From positions 1-14,180 of the forward strand of contig DAIDBB010000242.1 in the NCBI GenBank assembly GCA_027310325.1: a stretch of DNA of 14,180 nt, given 5' to 3'. The notes beneath the pieces are model-generated. The model was given only the letters and a program-made list of their open reading frames with translations. It searched no databases and was not told the DNA's origin. The stretch comes from a bacterium (GTDB lineage Bacteria; Desulfobacterota; GWC2-55-46). Positions 5,550 through 13,300 of the stretch are shown in pieces (position 1 is the stretch's first letter; each line of letters opens with the position of its first letter). The position numbers and the translations under genes were made by a program.

Positions 5550-6146
5550 CTATTTTATCGCGTCGAGCACCGTGCCGTTCATGGACCCTTCGAGCGCCCG
5601 GACATAAGCGCGGGCGACGACCTCGACGGGAGTGCCCATGGATGGGTCCATGTTAAGGGCCTTGAGAGTATCCACGACCCAGTTGGGGCTTACAATGTTT
5701 ATGCGGATACCCCTCGGCATTTCCAGCGCCGCCGCCCTCCCGAAACCTTCGAGGGCCGCGGTCACAAGGCTGATCGCCGCCGAACCCTTCATGGGCTTGC
5801 GGCTTAAAATGCCGCTCGTAAGCGTAAACGAGCCGTTGTCATTTACGGAACCGAGGCCCAGGCGCACGAGGTTTACCTGCCCCATGAGCTTGTTATTCAG
5901 GCCAAGCGCAAAATCCGCGTCCGTAAGCGATGCCAGCGGACCGAACTTCGCCAGTCCGGCCGCGCTGATAACGGCATCGACCCGTCCCGTGGCATCGAAC
6001 ATCTTTGCTATGGAAGCCCGGTCCGAGATATCGACCCTTATCCTGGATTTGCTGAAGCTCGCGGCAATCACCTCATGGCGGTCGCCGATGGCCTTAACGA
6101 CGGCCCCGCCTATTGTTCCCGTTGCCCCGACGACGATTATCTTCAT
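5550..6146 (-). CDS. Short SDR-fold protein lacking YxxxK
   Basis: A 198-residue Rossmann-fold protein of the short-chain dehydrogenase superfamily. The N-terminal GATGTIG (7-13) is the dinucleotide loop, followed by VDI (38-40), SAAG (61-64, the NAG-type strand), LTSG with S111, and RINIVSPNWV after it. Where the catalytic Tyr and Lys should follow (S-x12-Y-x3-K, positions 124 and 128) there are Ala and Val. Either the enzyme uses another mechanism or it is a non-catalytic NAD(P)-binding protein. I recall similar ~199-residue SDR-like proteins in other bacteria with the same loss. The start is the ATG at 6144-6146 with GAGGGG 8 nt upstream; the longer frame to 6212 would overlap the previous gene's end. 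It lies 55 nt after the beta-propeller gene and 28 nt before the Rieske gene. Confidence 0.85.
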   Translation of the reverse strand: MKIIVVGATGTIGGAVVKAIGDRHEVIAASFSKSRIRVDISDRASIAKMFDATGRVDAVISAAGLAKFGPLASLTDADFALGLNNKLMGQVNLVRLGLGSVNDNGSFTLTSGILSRKPMKGSAAISLVTAALEGFGRAAALEMPRGIRINIVSPNWVVDTLKALNMDPSMGTPVEVVARAYVRALEGSMNGTVLDAIK

Positions 6147-6201
6147 GACATTGTCCCCTCGCGTAATAATGCGACCATATATAGTTACAGTAATACAGCG
6201 G

Positions 6202-7194
6202 CTATTTCTCAACTTTGACTATTCCTATCTTATTTGCTCCGCTGCTGGCAAAATAGACATCCCCTTTTGGAGTAGCCGCCATATTGCGTATGACCTTGCC
6301 GCCCGACGGTACCGGCCAACTCTCGAATTTTCCGGTTTTCGGGTCGAATCTCACGATAGTGTTCGGCTTCGGGATAGTCTCGCTATACCAGACCGCGCCA
6401 TCCGGCGTAAACGCCGTCCCGTAAGGGCCGGACCTACGTCCGCCCGGAGATGCCCACTCATTGACCTTGCCCGTGGCAGGGTCTAACCGCCCCAAATACC
6501 CTCTGGCATAGTCGGTATAGTAGATCATATCATCGGGACCGATGGCGAGCCTCCTGGGCCGAGCGCCTTTCGGCAACGTGTATTCGGTTATTCCGAATGT
6601 TTCGGGGTCTATTCTGCCGATTTTATTGGTCCCGAACTCGCAAAAGAACGGGACCCCTTTCGAGTCGATCGCTATCCCGTAAGGCCTTGCCCGGGGCGTG
6701 GGCGGCCGCTTCAGGATGATGGAACCGGAGCGGGGGTCGAGTCTGCCGACGAAATTACCAGCCTGTACCGTAAACCAGATAACCCCTTTTTGATCGAATA
6801 CCGGCGTGTGAGGGTCGCCGGCATCAGGGTCGGGCATGGGGAATTCCGTTACTTCGCCTGTCTTTGGGTCGAGCTTCCCGATGTAACCTTTGCGATTGGC
6901 GGTAAACCAGATATTACCATCGGCGTCAGCGGCCAGGCCGTGCGGACCGGAGTCCGGTGTTTTCAGGCGGTACTCCCTTATTTTTCCGGTTTTTGGATCG
7001 AGGACGCCGAGGGTATTGGAGTTCATGCCCGTATACCAGAGGGAGCCGTCCGGAGCGACCGCCGGGTCGTGTGGAAAAGAATCCGGCGCCGGCACATCCC
7101 ATTCTTCAATGCGGACTTTTACTGCAGACAGCGCAACAGAGGCGAAACAAATCACCAGCAGGATAACGATGGTTGAAATGCGCTTGTACTTCAT
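6202..7194 (-). CDS. Secreted Vgb/SMP-30-like beta-propeller protein
   Basis: A 330-residue protein with a signal peptide (residues 1-24: KYKR, then a hydrophobic core, then ALSA as cleavage site), so it is exported to the periplasm. The rest is a repeat array with at least six copies of a DPKTGxxxEYxLP-like strand (for example LDPKTGKIREY, LDPKTGEVTEF, LDPATGKVNEW, FDPKTGKFESW), each preceded by a W(F/Y)T strand. This is the blade pattern of the virginiamycin B lyase-like (Vgb) family of six- or seven-bladed propellers. Most Vgb-like proteins outside antibiotic resistance have no assigned activity, so lyase function should not be assumed. The ATG at 7192-7194 has GGGAGG 6 nt upstream. The longer frame to 7272 runs through the promoter and would hide the signal peptide. 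It is probably the first gene of the six-gene unit. Confidence 0.87.
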   Translation of the reverse strand: MKYKRISTIVILLVICFASVALSAVKVRIEEWDVPAPDSFPHDPAVAPDGSLWYTGMNSNTLGVLDPKTGKIREYRLKTPDSGPHGLAADADGNIWFTANRKGYIGKLDPKTGEVTEFPMPDPDAGDPHTPVFDQKGVIWFTVQAGNFVGRLDPRSGSIILKRPPTPRARPYGIAIDSKGVPFFCEFGTNKIGRIDPETFGITEYTLPKGARPRRLAIGPDDMIYYTDYARGYLGRLDPATGKVNEWASPGGRRSGPYGTAFTPDGAVWYSETIPKPNTIVRFDPKTGKFESWPVPSGGKVIRNMAATPKGDVYFASSGANKIGIVKVEK

Positions 7195-7246
7195 GTCAGG
7201 CCTCCCAAGGAAATCAAGCCGCGTGCATCCGAAGGCACCATAATCA

Positions 7247-7274
7247 TTTATATCAGAAATATTCCGGTACACAA
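7247..7274 (-). promoter_or_regulatory. Promoter for the propeller-SDR-Rieske-redoxin unit
   Basis: On the minus strand a -10 TATAAA (7247-7252) is preceded by TTGTGT (7269-7274) at 16 nt. The transcript start near 7240 gives a leader of about 45 nt with a good GGGAGG. No other clear promoter was found down to 4200, consistent with one six-gene transcript. Gene gaps are 55, 28, -4, -4 and -8 nt. Confidence 0.5.
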
Positions 7275-7298
7275 CAAATCGGCACTTTCAGAATAGGC

Positions 7299-7472
7299 AT
7301 GAAGAGGGGAAAGGATTATCAGACTTGCCTGAATCGGGTAGTCAAGGTGCTAATTTTGCCGCTGATTGCACCTCAAGATCGGGGAGCTTTATGTTTGAAG
7401 ATTTCTCAGAAAAAGATTGATTTGCTAATTCCTTTCCTTAAAAATTGGCTTGACCGGAATCCAATACAATAG
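7299..7472 (+). CDS. Doubtful small ORF (57 residues)
   Basis: ATG at 7299 to TAG at 7470-7472. The C-terminal half (RGALCLKISQKKIDLLIPFLKNW in its middle) is amphipathic and protein-like, with Lys/Ile/Leu alternation typical of a real helix. The N-terminus has no convincing ribosome binding site (only AATAGG one base before the ATG) and no upstream promoter was seen. It lies in the AT-rich gap between the divergent propeller and GGDEF-EAL genes. It could be a small gene, a decayed fragment of a larger transferred gene, or chance. No family is recognised. Confidence 0.22.
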   Translation: MKRGKDYQTCLNRVVKVLILPLIAPQDRGALCLKISQKKIDLLIPFLKNWLDRNPIQ

Positions 7473-7582
7473 AATCTTTATCGGTTCGCTATCTCTAGAA
7501 TTCTCCTTAACAATCTTGTTGGTTTAGGAGTTATGAATACAGATTGTGAATCTTTACGCGAGTTAAACAGACCGTCCGTCTC

Positions 7583-7610
7583 TTGACTAACCCTAAATAT
7601 ATAGCATAAT
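7583..7610 (+). promoter_or_regulatory. Promoter for the GGDEF-EAL gene
   Basis: TTGACT (7583-7588), a 16-nt spacer, then CATAAT (7605-7610), with one mismatch to consensus in each hexamer. The start would be near 7617, leaving an unusually long 5' leader of about 138 nt. Confidence 0.6.
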
Positions 7611-7754
7611 TGAAAGGAACCTCTCCAGAGCCTCTCATCCCGCACTCACATCAGTTTCCCATCGACCGAAAAAAAATAGAATCCGCATCGAGACAAAGAC
7701 TCTGCGCGACAAACGGGGGCGCATCTTAAACCCCTGAGCGCCGTATATGAGGCC

Positions 7755-9440
7755 ATGGAAGAAAAATTCCGGCAGTCCCTACAAGTCTCGTTGACTGACT
7801 TAGTAATGTCGGTGGTCAACCGGATCGTAAACAGGTTGCAGGTCACAAGCCCGTGGCATCTGCTGTGGATGTCCGTCGTTCTCTCGGAGACATTCACCTT
7901 GGCGACCTCCGCGGTCCAGAGCCGCCTTCTCTGGGGGCGCTGGCGTATCACCAGAGACGTGCTCCTCATCGGGATCGGCGACGCCCTGCTCGTAGATATC
8001 CTTATAGTTACGGTCATTATAATATTCGTATCGCATATAAGCTCCCTTCAGCAGGAGCTCAAGATCCGCGACGAGACCGAGAAGCATTTCCGGTTACTCG
8101 CTCATTACGATTCGCTGACCAGCCTTCCCAACCGCACCCTTTTCAGGAAACTTTTGAAGGGGGCGCTGGCGTTCGCCGAACGCTACAACGGCGTCATGGC
8201 CGTCATGTTCATCGATCTCGACCATTTCAAACGCATCAACGACACGCTGGGCCACGTAGTCGGCGATCAGCTCCTGAAAGACGTTACCGACAGGCTGCTT
8301 AAGACTATTAGAAACTCGGACTATCTCGCCCAGCCGGATAAAATCGAGGTCGGGGACGTCGTCTCCCGGCTCGGCGGCGATGAATTTATACTGCTGCTTC
8401 ACAACCTCGCGCATGTTCAGGATGCCGGCAAGGTGGCGCTGCGCATACTGAAGGATATGTCCGCGCCTTTCAAGATGGGAGGACACGAGATATTCATAAC
8501 CGCCAGTGTCGGCATAGCCCTCTATCCCGCTGACGGGACGGACGGCGACGAGCTCATTAAAAACGCCGATATCGCCATGTATCACGCCAAGTCGATGGGG
8601 AAAAACAACTACCAGTATTTCACCAAGTCCATGAACGCGAGGGCGCTCGAATTCCTGACCCTCGAGAACCGGCTCCATAAGGCGCTGGAGAACAGGGAAT
8701 TTCTCCTTTACTACCAGCCGAAATGGTCCATAACAAAAGGCAGGATGGACGGACTGGAGGCTCTGCTGCGCTGGAAGCCCGGCGACGGGGAGATGATACA
8801 GCCGTCCCATTTCATCCCTCTCGCCGAAGAGATCGGCCTGATACTGCCGATCGGCGACTGGGCGCTGCGCACGGCGTGCCTGCAGAACAAGGCCTGGCAG
8901 AAAGCCGGTTATGACCCGGTAGCCGTGTCGGTTAACCTCTCAAACCGCCAGTTCGACCAGAAAAATCTGATCGAGGTGGTCACCGCCGCATTGAACGACG
9001 CGGGGCTCGACCCGCGGCACCTGGAACTTGAGATAACGGAAAGCGCGATCATGAAAGACCCTGAGGAGTCCATCGGCACTTTGCGCGAGCTTAAGAAACT
9101 GGGGATACGGATCTCGATCGATGACTTCGGCACCGGTTATTCATCGCTCAACTATTTGAGACGCCTTCCATTGGACTCCCTGAAGATAGACCGCTCATTC
9201 GTGATGAACATCGAGACAAACCCCGATGACGCCGCCATCGTTGAGGCGATTATCTCTCTGGCCCGCAACCTGAAGCTCAAGGTCATCGCAGAGGGCGTAG
9301 AAACCGAACAGCAGCTGTCGTTCTTGCGGGGACAGGGTTGTGACGATTATCAGGGGTATCTCTTAAGCAGGCCTTTGCCCGCTGAAGAAATCCCGGGGCT
9401 TTTGACCAGGAAGGCCGGGCCGGGCCATTCCCGCCCGTAA
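7755..9440 (+). CDS. Membrane-bound GGDEF-EAL cyclic-di-GMP protein
   Basis: A 561-residue protein that makes and/or breaks cyclic di-GMP. An amphipathic N-terminus (1-30) is followed by two predicted membrane helices (about 35-55 and 69-93) with almost no periplasmic loop, then a short coiled linker (95-112). The GGDEF domain (about 113-285) has an intact GGDEF at 207-211. The EAL domain (about 300-550) keeps all metal and catalytic residues: E335 in EAL, N394, E426, D456-D457 in DDFGTGYSSL, K477, E513 and Q533. Both activities are therefore possible. Just before GGDEF about 11 extra residues (190-200) are inserted, and the RxxD inhibitory site reads E198-x2-D201. The ATG at 7755 has only GAGG two bases away. 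The frame is open back to 7680 but offers no ATG, GTG or TTG. It is monocistronic from the 7583 promoter. Confidence 0.93.
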   Translation: MEEKFRQSLQVSLTDLVMSVVNRIVNRLQVTSPWHLLWMSVVLSETFTLATSAVQSRLLWGRWRITRDVLLIGIGDALLVDILIVTVIIIFVSHISSLQQELKIRDETEKHFRLLAHYDSLTSLPNRTLFRKLLKGALAFAERYNGVMAVMFIDLDHFKRINDTLGHVVGDQLLKDVTDRLLKTIRNSDYLAQPDKIEVGDVVSRLGGDEFILLLHNLAHVQDAGKVALRILKDMSAPFKMGGHEIFITASVGIALYPADGTDGDELIKNADIAMYHAKSMGKNNYQYFTKSMNARALEFLTLENRLHKALENREFLLYYQPKWSITKGRMDGLEALLRWKPGDGEMIQPSHFIPLAEEIGLILPIGDWALRTACLQNKAWQKAGYDPVAVSVNLSNRQFDQKNLIEVVTAALNDAGLDPRHLELEITESAIMKDPEESIGTLRELKKLGIRISIDDFGTGYSSLNYLRRLPLDSLKIDRSFVMNIETNPDDAAIVEAIISLARNLKLKVIAEGVETEQQLSFLRGQGCDDYQGYLLSRPLPAEEIPGLLTRKAGPGHSRP

Positions 9441-9454
9441 CCGGAAAAAACGCT

Positions 9455-9490
9455 GCGCGAGGACGCCGCGCGTAAAACCCGTCTTTTTTT
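9455..9490 (+). terminator. Possible terminator after the GGDEF-EAL gene
   Basis: GCGCG (9455-9459) pairs with CGCGC (9467-9471) over a 7-nt loop. A run of seven T lies at 9484-9490, which is 12 nt past the stem and further than usual. The position right after the stop codon (9438-9440) favours a termination role, but the geometry is weak. Confidence 0.35.
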
Positions 9491-9559
9491 CTCTCCGTGG
9501 ATATTAAGGGATCGCTATCGGACGCCTTATCACCGCTGGAAAGATTAAAAAAACCTTAC

Positions 9560-9567
9560 AAAGGAGG
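9560..9567 (+). promoter_or_regulatory. Strong ribosome binding site fixing the outer-membrane protein start
   Basis: AAAGGAGG ends 4 nt before ATG 9572. It selects the MKKIVSVL start, which exposes a clean signal peptide, over the in-frame ATG at 9497. Confidence 0.75.
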
Positions 9568-9571
9568 TTGT

Positions 9572-10219
9572 ATGAAGAAAATCGTTTCGGTTCTGGCAGT
9601 AGCTCTGTTCGCAATCATGGGGACCGGCAAGGCTCACGCAGAGCCGCTCGGCGGACAGGTCTTTTACAGCATCGGCGGTGCATGGCTTGAGCACGGAAGG
9701 GGCGGGCAGGTGTTTACAGACACGAACGGACTCAGCGGTAAGAACGACGGCACCAGCGGCTACGACCTGTCTGCAGGGTTCGACATTCCGCTCGTAAAAC
9801 AGGCCGGACCCGGAACGGTGCTCGGAGAGTTCATGGTCGATTACTCCCGTTTCTCCGGTAAAAAGGTCCTCCAGACGACGAGCGTCCTCGGCCTGCCCGG
9901 GGTGCCGGCGACGACCGAAAATATCACGGTCTCTGAGCTGAGCGTTGTCTTCGCCCCTAAGTACCGCTTCGAGGGCATCATGGGCGGGAGGCTCCGGCCA
10001 TGGATAATCCCGGCTGGCGTAGCCTTCCTGATCAACTCTCCCCCCTCAAACAACACCACATACGTTGATATCGGGTACCACGTGGCGGCCGGTGTAGAGT
10101 ACATGCTCCTCGATCAGCTATCAGTTGGAGTGGACTACAGGTACACGATAGCTTCAGGCGAGCCGGGCCTCAAGTCGAATTATTCGGTGGCACAGCTCTA
10201 TTTCGGCATAAACTTCTAA
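9572..10219 (+). CDS. Small outer-membrane beta-barrel protein
   Basis: A 215-residue exported protein. Residues 1-23 are a signal peptide (MKK, a hydrophobic core, then the AHA cleavage site), leaving a mature protein of about 192 residues. The mature part alternates short hydrophobic and polar residues in strands (for example GQVFYSIGGAWLEHG, YDLSAGFDIP, FMVDYSRFSG, YHVAAGVEYML, LSVGVDYRYTIAS) and ends in VAQLYFGINF. This terminal Phe after alternating aromatic residues is the BAM-recognition signature of outer-membrane barrels. The size fits an eight-stranded OmpA/OmpW/opacity-type barrel without a periplasmic domain. The start is set by a strong Shine-Dalgarno at 9560-9567. No clear sigma70 promoter was found in the 130-nt gap upstream. 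A strong terminator follows. The role (porin, adhesin, structural) is unknown. Confidence 0.85.
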   Translation: MKKIVSVLAVALFAIMGTGKAHAEPLGGQVFYSIGGAWLEHGRGGQVFTDTNGLSGKNDGTSGYDLSAGFDIPLVKQAGPGTVLGEFMVDYSRFSGKKVLQTTSVLGLPGVPATTENITVSELSVVFAPKYRFEGIMGGRLRPWIIPAGVAFLINSPPSNNTTYVDIGYHVAAGVEYMLLDQLSVGVDYRYTIASGEPGLKSNYSVAQLYFGINF

Positions 10220-10254
10220 CGAGCGCCATATATTATTGCCTTACAATTCAAAGG

Positions 10255-10287
10255 AAAAAGGGGACTGCGAAGGCATATCCCCTTTTT
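10255..10287. terminator. Bidirectional intrinsic terminator between convergent genes
   Basis: A perfect 10-bp stem, AAAAAGGGGA (10255-10264) with TCCCCTTTTT (10278-10287) around a 13-nt loop, provides a GC core followed by five U residues on both strands. It sits 35 nt after the barrel gene stop and 43 nt after the PKS stop, so it can end both transcripts. Confidence 0.85.
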
Positions 10288-10329
10288 ATTTCACTTTGCG
10301 CGGCTAAACGCATTGAACCTTCCGGGCAT

Positions 10330-13300
10330 TCATCGATTGCTTCGCGGATTAATCTGGATTGACGATGCGGACGTGATCCCGTTTATGAACGGCTCCGGTA
10401 TGTCCCCGGCGACATATTTATCGGTTTCGTCGGTAGAAACCCAGGTAAGGGTGTGATTGCCGTACGCGAGCTTGACCCTTTCGTTTCCCGGTTCAACCCT
10501 GAAGTATTCGAAATAGAGTTCTATGACCCGCCGCCATACGCGCCTGATCTGCATGGTCACGGCTATGCGGTCGAATGGCATGGCCTCGCGAAGGTGCGTG
10601 ACCACGCAGCGGGTGGTGGCGAACTGCCCTTGCGGCGACATGCCCCTGTAGAGTCGAGGATCGAGCTCGAAGAGATATTTGTCTATGAGGTGCCCCTGCC
10701 AGGTGAAGTAGTTCGAAAAATAGACGTTCTGGGCGAGGTTGGAATGCTGGGTGGTCGTCTCGAATGTCGTTTCAGCGGCCAGGCGCCTGTTTCTGCCAAT
10801 GAGGTCGTACGCCTGTATCGGCTCTCCGCCCTCTCCCTCCATGAAGGCCTCGGGCGCGGGCATATCCCCGGTCTGCCTATCAATGTCGCGCCTGGGCGCG
10901 AAGTTGTTTTCACGGAGGAATGAAGCGAAGAACGGGGGACATTCCACCGGTTCCACTGCACCGTGTCCGACCACCTTGATCCATGAGACCTGATGGCTGC
11001 TAAAGGCTATTGGAACGGCTACGCCGTCATGCGCCCTCTTGCTCCATTCGAATTTCAGTACGAGGGAAGAGTCCTTGTAGCCCAGTATCCGGTCCACCCA
11101 AGTGCGCGCCTCTATGGTCTCGTGGTTTCTAACGTGGCGTATTATGCGCGTATCGGTATGATTGGTTACCATGAAGTGGCCGCTGTAGAATTCATCGCTA
11201 ATATATCTGCCGATGGGCTTGAGCGCCGTCTCGCGGACGTTTCCGAGCCAGCTGGCGTAGTTGGCGAAATTCACGCCGCCGCTTACGGCGGAGTTGTCTT
11301 TCAGCCCCAGCGGGAACCTGCACACGAAGACCCTTTGCCCCTCTGGTCCGCCATCGTTAAATCCCGCCGGTGATTCCTGCGGGGCTGCTGAAGGGCGCGC
11401 CGGAGTAATCGTATCCGTTTGGGACGACAGGGGGCTCTGCCGCACCGCGATTGCGATTACGCGTTCGGGGCCTCTAAGAAGCCTTACCGGGAACGTGAAA
11501 ACGGTGATGCCCTCCGCCGCGCTTAGTGTCGCGCAGTCCCCGCTGCTCGAGCTGTATGTAAGACGGCCCTGGCGCATGTCCGTTGCCTTGCGAAGCGCCT
11601 CCACGGCGCACCAGACGCGGGTTGCGGCCCTATCATATGAGTTATCGCTTTTATTAAGGCTTTCCAGCAGGGCCTGATTTTCGTGGCCGAGCATGAGGGA
11701 CCACTCTTCCGGGTCCCTGTGCGTGACGGGCTCAACGTCGCAACCCTGCGGCGCGGGTCCAGCGCTGCAGATGAGGAGCTTAGCGTCGTGGCTGCACGAA
11801 AGCGCAATATTTCCATCCTCCGCAATGTATGGTTTGCCCTGCTCCGTCCATTCTACGGTCATCGGGCCGGAGTAACCGGCGGACACCTGCGGGGCAGCCT
11901 GACAGGCCCTCGATAGGAGCGTCCGCTCGATTTGATGGCGCTCAGGCCTGGCCATTCCGGATAAGTTGGGAATGTGTTTTACGGTTATCCCGGGGGGCTC
12001 GACGCCGGCCCCTTTGCAGAGTTCGCTCAACCTGCGTCTTATGCGCTCCTCGTCCCAGCGGTCCGGGGACACGATGTCTTTAAGCGCTGGAGCGTCGCGT
12101 TTGACCTCGATTATTCTTACGGAGTAACCGAGGATCTCCTCGACGATCACGCCATCAGGGCTGATTGCCGTTACGTCTGAAACGATGGTGTCGCTCCCTC
12201 TTTCCCGTATCTCGACGATCACGTTATATCTACCGGGGCCCTGCGGCCTGCGCGATATCTCCCATTTAGCGATGCCTACCGGAAGGGCTATAACGTCCGG
12301 GAGGATAATCTGCACCGACTGCAGAAGGGTGTCCCTGAAATACGGGTCCCCTGCCGTAAACGGGCCGTGGGTATGATCGAAGTCCGGGTCCGGCGGTCTG
12401 GTCGCGGCCTCAAAAACGCACCTGCCTTCCGTCATGGACATGATGCGCTCGATGCGCTGGAAGCTTGGCCCCTGGAAGAGCATATGCCCGTACAGGTCCT
12501 CGCGTGGCTCGATGTCGAGGCCGTCATCAGGTATCCCGGCGGCATATGGCCTTGCCCCCGTATCGACGCCGTTCAGGACAAATGTCGCCTCAAAATGGTT
12601 TTTGCTGAACGCGGTCTGGTCCACGGTAATGGCGGCCTTGACTTTCATGGGTTCGCCGGCCCGGCCCGGCTCCAGGACGAGCGCCCTTATGCGTATTTCG
12701 GTTTGCCCGCCGGGGTCTACGGTAATCGGGTAGCTCAGGCTTATATCTTCAATTTCAATATTCCGCGGCTCGCCGGTTGCCGTAACTGCCATGACGGCCT
12801 GCTGCATCGCCTCGATGCCGAATACCGTCGGAAAGAGGTGCGTGCCCCTGAAGACGTGGTCTTTGAGGTATTTGTCGCGTTCGGTAGTGAGCACGGCCTT
12901 TGCCTCTATCTCCACGCCCCGCTCGTAGAAAATGACCTCCTCCGTGAAACGGGCGCGCCTAAACGTCATCGGCGAACGCATAGTGTCAATCGAGCCGAGC
13001 CTGCCAGCCACTACCACCTGCGGTTCCCCGGTGGTCGAGGCGGTAAGCCGCATGAAGCTCTCTACCCCCAATTCTTTCGGGATCGCCCGTATGCCCATCT
13101 TCGAAAGAGATTCGACGCTTCCCATCTTGGCGCCCATGCCTACCTCGGCCCATACGCTGAACGCGCAGGTTATGATCTCGGCGGCGGGGTTCCGGCTTTT
13201 GAACCGCTGAAGGAGAAGGTTAAGGACCTCGTTCGAGAAGGCGTACCACGCGTTCCCGGCCATGCCCGTCACGCCGATGATGGAGCCGAGGGCGGCTATA

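Larger units (their letters stand above)
7275..7754. other. AT-rich intergenic region between divergent genes
   Basis: About 480 bases more AT-rich than either flank. It holds the doubtful ORF at 7299-7472, the plus-strand promoter at 7583-7610 and a leader of about 138 nt before the GGDEF-EAL gene. The leader contains a short inverted pair GGCGC (7718-7722)/GCGCC (7738-7742) close to the start codon. I see no c-di-GMP riboswitch consensus (GEMM-type) and no tRNA. A second TTGACC at about 7450 has its best -10 (TAGAAT) only 14 nt away and is unconvincing. Confidence 0.5.

Noticed and set aside
5632..6486. 284-residue plus-strand open frame spanning the SDR and propeller genes
   Set aside because: It runs opposite two genes with clear family motifs and crosses their intergenic gap. 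No start signal was seen.
6202..7194. Virginiamycin B lyase (streptogramin resistance) function for the propeller
   Set aside because: The repeat pattern fits the Vgb-like fold, but a signal peptide and the redox operon context do not suit a cytosolic antibiotic lyase, so only the fold is assigned.
7533..7586. 17-codon plus-strand ORF with an AGGAG just upstream
   Set aside because: The site is only 2 nt from the ATG, the ORF is very short, and it ends inside the -35 box of the promoter at 7583. Most likely chance.
7617..7754. Possible c-di-GMP riboswitch in the leader of the GGDEF-EAL gene
   Set aside because: The leader is long enough, but neither the GEMM-I core nor other riboswitch consensus elements could be found by eye.
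8094..8810. 238-residue minus-strand frame within the GGDEF-EAL gene
   Set aside because: Shadow of the plus-strand frame containing intact GGDEF and EAL motifs.
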